From QHXQ01 sp036389375 (lineage in GTDB: Bacteria > Acidobacteriota > Blastocatellia > Pyrinomonadales > Pyrinomonadaceae): DNA of 9,878 nt. The position numbers and the translations under genes were made by a program. Shown here piece by piece: positions 6,432 to 9,878 of this stretch (positions within the stretch are counted from its first letter, which is position 1; every line of letters begins with the position of its first letter). The notes under the pieces are model-generated. The model was not told where the DNA came from. It searched no databases and saw only the letters and a list, made by a program, of their open reading frames with translations. Where the stretch lies: assembly GCA_036389375.1 (NCBI GenBank), contig DASVQA010000005.1:1-9878 (forward strand), read 5' to 3'.

Positions 6432-8498
6432 ATGGAGAAGACTACAGCCGCCGAGCGGGCTCGCTCGCAGCCGGAGGAGGTGACCGCGCCGCACACGTGG
6501 GCGGAGGCGCAACCCGGTCTGGCTGCCGCCTCCGGTCTGTCCGTCCTGCTCGTCGCCGGTCATCAACCGCCGCAATTGACCATCGTCAACAACAATTCGA
6601 TCTGCGAGACGTTCCAATCCTCCCCCGCCCACGCGCATCTCTGCGACCCCTACTGCGGCGAAGCCTTCAACCGCGCGCAGGCGGCCGGTGCGCCGACGCA
6701 CTATCGCTGCCACGCCGGGCTGCACTGCGTCGCCATGCCGGTTGATCTCGGCACGGGACAACCGCTCGCCGTCATCGGCGGCCGCGCGTTGCTCACAAGC
6801 GAAGATTATCGTGCGCTGCTCGACCGCTTTCGCACCGGCGACCTGCGCACGCTCGCCGCGCCCGACACCTTTCAAAACATCATCCTCGCCGCGCGCAGGG
6901 ATCTGGACAGCCTCGCGGCGCGCGTGGCTGAGCTTGCGGGCAAGGTGCGCGCCATGTCTGCGGCGCGGCTTGAGGTGAAGAGTAACAACGGTGCGGCATC
7001 CTTCGAAGAGACGCAGGAGCAGGGCGAGCGCACAGGCGCGGCGCTGTTCCCGCCGGACGTGAAATTGCGCGACGCCGCGCGGCTCACGGTGCAGGCGCTC
7101 GTCGAATCGCAGCAACTCACCTCCGTCGCCCTGCTGTTGCGCACCGAGCACGGCTTCATGCCGCTCCACGTCACGGGCCGGTTCACAGAGCAAGCGCCCA
7201 AATTAGATGTTGCGGCCGTAGCACAGCGCGGTGGAGCGCGCGCGCAGATGGCCGACCTATCGGGCGGCCTGTCCATGCTCGCGGGCGGCGCACAGGTCGA
7301 ACTGTTCCCGCTCGTCGTCCAGGACGAAGTCAAAGGTGCGCTGCTCGTCGGCGACGTGCCGCTCGAAGCGGCAAGGCGCGCCGCCATCGCCGGCTTCTCG
7401 CGCAAGATCGGCATGCCGCTCGAAGTCCTGCGGCTGCGTGAAGAGTTGGAACAGCGCATGCGCGCCGCTTATCACCTGCAATCTTTCATCGAGCAGATCA
7501 GCGCGGCCGAACCGGGCGATCCTTATCCGACCATCGTGCGCCACTGCCTCGAACTGCTGCGTTCGGAGCGCGGCTCGATCATGCTCTTTGACGAGGGGGC
7601 GAACGCGCTGCAAGTCAAAGCTGCGGTTGGCCCGCGCGCGCAATTCGCGCACGAGGCGCGCGTGCAGCTTAATGAAGGCGTGGCCGGTACGGCATGGCAG
7701 GGCGGGCAGCCGCTTATCGTGCGCGATCTCGTCGAGGCCGGGCACAGCCCCGCGCCGGCTGATCGCAACTACAAGTCGAACTCGTTCATCTGCTATCCGA
7801 TTCAACTGGGCGGGCGCAAAGTCGGCATGATCAACATGACCGACAAAGCGGGCGGCGATGCCTACGATGAGCTTGATCTGGACTTGCTCGACCTGCTCGT
7901 GCCGCAGATGGCGCTCGCCCTCGACCGTGCCGTCTGGCATCAGAAGGCGACGCAGTTTCAACTGCTCTCGATCACGGACGCGCTCACGGGGCTTGTCAAT
8001 CGTCGCTATCTGGAAGAACGCTTGAGCGAAGAGTTGGAGCGCACGAAGCGCCACCGCTTTGCGATGAGCTTCCTGATGCTCGACATAGACAACTTCAAGG
8101 AGTACAACGACCGCCACGGCCACCCGGCCGGCGATCTTGCGCTGGAGATGACGGCGCAGTGTTTGAAGTCTGCGCTGCGCTCGGCCGATGTAGCGGCGCG
8201 CTATGGCGGCGAAGAGTTCAGCGTGCTGCTGCCGCAGACGAACATCTCGGAGGCGCACGTCATCGCCGAACGCATCCGGCGGCGCGTCGAACGCACGCAG
8301 TACCCGCACGGCAAGACGCAGCCGCTCGGCGCGGTCACGATCAGCATCGGCATCTCCGCCTTCAATCCGAAACTCGACACGCCGGCCCAGATCATCGCCG
8401 CCGCCGACCACGCGCTCTACGTGGCTAAGAGTCGCGGCAAGAACCGCGTCGAGGCGCACGTGCCGCCGCCCGCGCGCATAACCCCGCCCGACGCATGA
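6432..8498 (+). CDS. PocR-GAF-GGDEF diguanylate cyclase
   Basis: This predicted cytosolic sensor enzyme makes c-di-GMP from two GTP. Counting from ATG 6432 (688 residues), residues about 45-135 form a PocR ligand-binding domain: ICETFQSSP, LCDPYCGEAF, YRCHAGLHC, PLAVIGGRAL, with cysteines 58, 71, 75, 93 and 99. A short coiled coil follows (about 150-180), then a weak GAF-like region (about 210-335), a clear GAF domain (about 365-498), and GGDEF (about 515-675). The cyclase has DALTGLVNRR, metal-binding DIDNFK (551-556), NDRHGHPAGD (559-568) and signature GGEEF (592-596). An RSAD (583-586) sits exactly where the product-inhibition I-site RxxD is expected. Activity and feedback control therefore look intact. 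No membrane segment is seen. A TTG at 6402 could add 10 residues; ATG 6432 is preferred, although neither has a good ribosome-binding site. The stop overlaps the next start (ATGA 8495-8498). Confidence 0.9.
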   Translation: MEKTTAAERARSQPEEVTAPHTWAEAQPGLAAASGLSVLLVAGHQPPQLTIVNNNSICETFQSSPAHAHLCDPYCGEAFNRAQAAGAPTHYRCHAGLHCVAMPVDLGTGQPLAVIGGRALLTSEDYRALLDRFRTGDLRTLAAPDTFQNIILAARRDLDSLAARVAELAGKVRAMSAARLEVKSNNGAASFEETQEQGERTGAALFPPDVKLRDAARLTVQALVESQQLTSVALLLRTEHGFMPLHVTGRFTEQAPKLDVAAVAQRGGARAQMADLSGGLSMLAGGAQVELFPLVVQDEVKGALLVGDVPLEAARRAAIAGFSRKIGMPLEVLRLREELEQRMRAAYHLQSFIEQISAAEPGDPYPTIVRHCLELLRSERGSIMLFDEGANALQVKAAVGPRAQFAHEARVQLNEGVAGTAWQGGQPLIVRDLVEAGHSPAPADRNYKSNSFICYPIQLGGRKVGMINMTDKAGGDAYDELDLDLLDLLVPQMALALDRAVWHQKATQFQLLSITDALTGLVNRRYLEERLSEELERTKRHRFAMSFLMLDIDNFKEYNDRHGHPAGDLALEMTAQCLKSALRSADVAARYGGEEFSVLLPQTNISEAHVIAERIRRRVERTQYPHGKTQPLGAVTISIGISAFNPKLDTPAQIIAAADHALYVAKSRGKNRVEAHVPPPARITPPDA

Positions 8499-9878
8499 TG
8501 AGCGTGGACACAGCACTGCCAAACGGCGGCCACCGCCGCGTGTTGGGGCGGCTTGCGCCTGATAATTTCGTCGGGCGCAGCGCCGACCTGCGCGCGCTAA
8601 CCGAGTTGGCGCTGCCAACCTCGGAAGGACGCGGCCTCATCATGCTGGCCGCGCCGGCGGCGGGCGCGTCCGAATTGCTGCGGCAGACATACGACCGTCT
8701 GTTTCAACAACGCGGCGGCGCAACGCCAATCTACTTTGCCTGGGCGCGCCACGATCAGACGGCCGCGACGGCCGCACGCCGCTTCCTGCACACGTTTCTC
8801 ACGCAACTTGTCGCACATCGCCGCGACGAGCCTTCGCTCGTCCACGCGCCGCCCCCTTTACGTGATCTGATCGATCTCTCCGCGCCGCAGGACTACGAAT
8901 GGATCGAGCGGCTGATTGACAGCTTCGAGCGCGCACGCGACAGCGACGATCAGCGTGCGCTGGTGCGTCTGTGCCTGAGCGCGCCGCAGACGGCCGCCGC
9001 GCGGGGCGCGCGCACGGTCGTCTTGTTCGACGACGTGCAGCAGGTCGAACACTTGCGCGGCGAGAGCGAACTTGGCGCAGAGATCGGGCACGCGGCGACG
9101 CATGGCGACTCGCCCTTTGTGCTGTCGGGGCTGCGCCGACGGCTCTTAGACGTGCTGAACGGCGGGCAATCGCAGCACCGCTTTGAAGGCTTCGCCACGC
9201 GCCACGTCGAACGGCTGAGCAACGCGGACGCGCGCACGCTGGTTGAACGCCTCGCGTTTACGCATCGCGTCGTCATGGGCGACGAGACGCGCGACCTGAT
9301 CGTGCAGCAGTTTGCCGGCAGCCCCTTCTATCTCTCGCTCTTTGTCCACGCCGCGCAGCGCGAGGCGAGCGCGCTCACAAGTTTTCTCGATTGTCAGAAG
9401 CTCTACGTTGATGAACTCTTCGGCGGGCGCATCCAACGCCGCCTGCACGCCATCCTCGAAGAGATCGCGCCGGAGTTGACCACGCGGCGGGCGCTCATCC
9501 GCCTGCTGCAAGACGCAGCGGCGAGCGGTGGCAAGTCGCCCGCCGAGGCGTGGCGCAAGCGGTTGGAACTCGACCCCGACGAACTGTTCCGCATCCTCAT
9601 AGCCTTCCACGGCCACGAACTCGCCAGCTTCAATGGCACTTATATTGAACTCAGCACCGACGTGGTCTGGCGCGATTACCTGCGCGCGACCTATCGCCTG
9701 CAAGTGGCGGCCGAGCCGCGCGCGCTCGTCGTCGCCGACGCGCTTATCGAGACCTTGAAGCGTGCGCCGCAGACGATGGCCCGCCACTACCGGCGCGAGA
9801 CGTCGCTCGGTTTGCGCGACCTGCTCGCGCGCTTTGACCACCAGCGCGTGCCCGCGAGCCTGCTGCACTACGACCGCT
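8495..9878 (+). CDS. AAA/STAND-like NTPase-fold protein with degenerate P-loop, partial at window end
   Basis: The frame starts at ATG 8495 (or ATG 8498), overlaps the cyclase stop, and stays open for 461 codons to the window edge, so the C-terminus is missing. The opening FVGRSADLRAL (25-35) is typical of archaeal-ATPase/AAA_16/STAND domains. The P-loop position reads AAPAAGAS (52-59) in place of GxxxxGK[ST], losing the first Gly and the catalytic Lys; the following helix ELLRQTYDRLF is normal. Walker B VVLFDD (175-180) is intact. SPFVLSGLRRR (206-216) looks like a sensor-1 strand with arginines, and FAGSPFYLSLFV (273-284) resembles the GNPxxL motif of STAND winged-helix modules. A helical region continues to the edge. 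The protein probably binds nucleotide poorly or not at all and may act as a scaffold or regulator. Coupling to the cyclase gene suggests a shared pathway. No specific function is claimed. Confidence 0.8.
   Translation, partial: MMSVDTALPNGGHRRVLGRLAPDNFVGRSADLRALTELALPTSEGRGLIMLAAPAAGASELLRQTYDRLFQQRGGATPIYFAWARHDQTAATAARRFLHTFLTQLVAHRRDEPSLVHAPPPLRDLIDLSAPQDYEWIERLIDSFERARDSDDQRALVRLCLSAPQTAAARGARTVVLFDDVQQVEHLRGESELGAEIGHAATHGDSPFVLSGLRRRLLDVLNGGQSQHRFEGFATRHVERLSNADARTLVERLAFTHRVVMGDETRDLIVQQFAGSPFYLSLFVHAAQREASALTSFLDCQKLYVDELFGGRIQRRLHAILEEIAPELTTRRALIRLLQDAAASGGKSPAEAWRKRLELDPDELFRILIAFHGHELASFNGTYIELSTDVVWRDYLRATYRLQVAAEPRALVVADALIETLKRAPQTMARHYRRETSLGLRDLLARFDHQRVPASLLHYDR

Noticed and set aside
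7257..8618. 453-residue open frame on the - strand
   Set aside because: It lies antisense to the GGDEF gene, is rich in Arg/Ala/His with no recognisable motif, and the + strand has clear conserved domains. Long antisense frames are expected in GC-rich coding DNA.
9146..9868. 240-residue open frame on the - strand
   Set aside because: It is the shadow of the AAA/STAND-like gene, whose + strand frame is open through the whole region and has a Walker B motif and FVGR start.
1..9878. CRISPR array, tRNA, rRNA, insertion sequence or attachment site
   Set aside because: I found no regularly spaced repeats, no cloverleaf or rRNA-like stretch, no transposase and no terminal inverted repeats with target duplications.

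Overview
The window is a GC-rich, tightly packed stretch of bacterial chromosome. All genes lie on the + strand, the gaps are short, and two gene pairs overlap by the 4-nt ATGA motif. The protein styles point to Acidobacteriota, perhaps class Blastocatellia: a FolD with a long insert before the GDVHP motif, and a peptide-binding protein carrying Pro/Ala/Thr-rich inserts. That placement is an inference from recognition, not from a search. I see no rRNA, tRNA, CRISPR array, insertion sequence or phage gene. Base composition looks even throughout, so nothing suggests recent transfer.

Region 1 (1-416) holds the tail of a CheY-like receiver protein, a strong 13-bp hairpin, and a plausible extended -10 promoter in front of folD. 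Region 2 (417-6163) is a likely operon of five genes: folD (one-carbon/folate metabolism), coaE (last step of coenzyme A synthesis), an SBP_bac_5 solute-binding lipoprotein, and two Opp/Dpp-type ABC ATPases (OppD-like and OppF-like). The gaps are 9, 25 and 41 nt, followed by an overlap. The binding protein and ATPases should serve peptide or nickel-type uptake, but no permease gene is present, so the membrane subunits must be encoded elsewhere. FolD and CoaE are housekeeping enzymes with no clear biochemical link to the transporter.

Region 3 (6164-6431) is a non-coding gap with a good sigma70-type promoter (TTGTCT-17 nt-TATACT). It is followed by a leader of about 130 nt with two adjacent hairpins. 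Region 4 (6432-9878) is a second operon. Its first gene is a PocR-GAF-GGDEF diguanylate cyclase with intact catalytic and inhibitory-site residues. An ATGA overlap couples it to a large AAA/STAND-like protein whose reading frame stays open to the window edge. In that protein the Walker A lysine is replaced by alanine while the Walker B acidic pair is kept.

The most interesting unit is this last operon: a sensor cyclase with a Cys-rich ligand-binding domain, translationally coupled to a probable pseudo-ATPase. The second most interesting is the permease-less transporter set whose binding protein has three low-complexity inserts, one where the usual C-terminal lobe segment should be.
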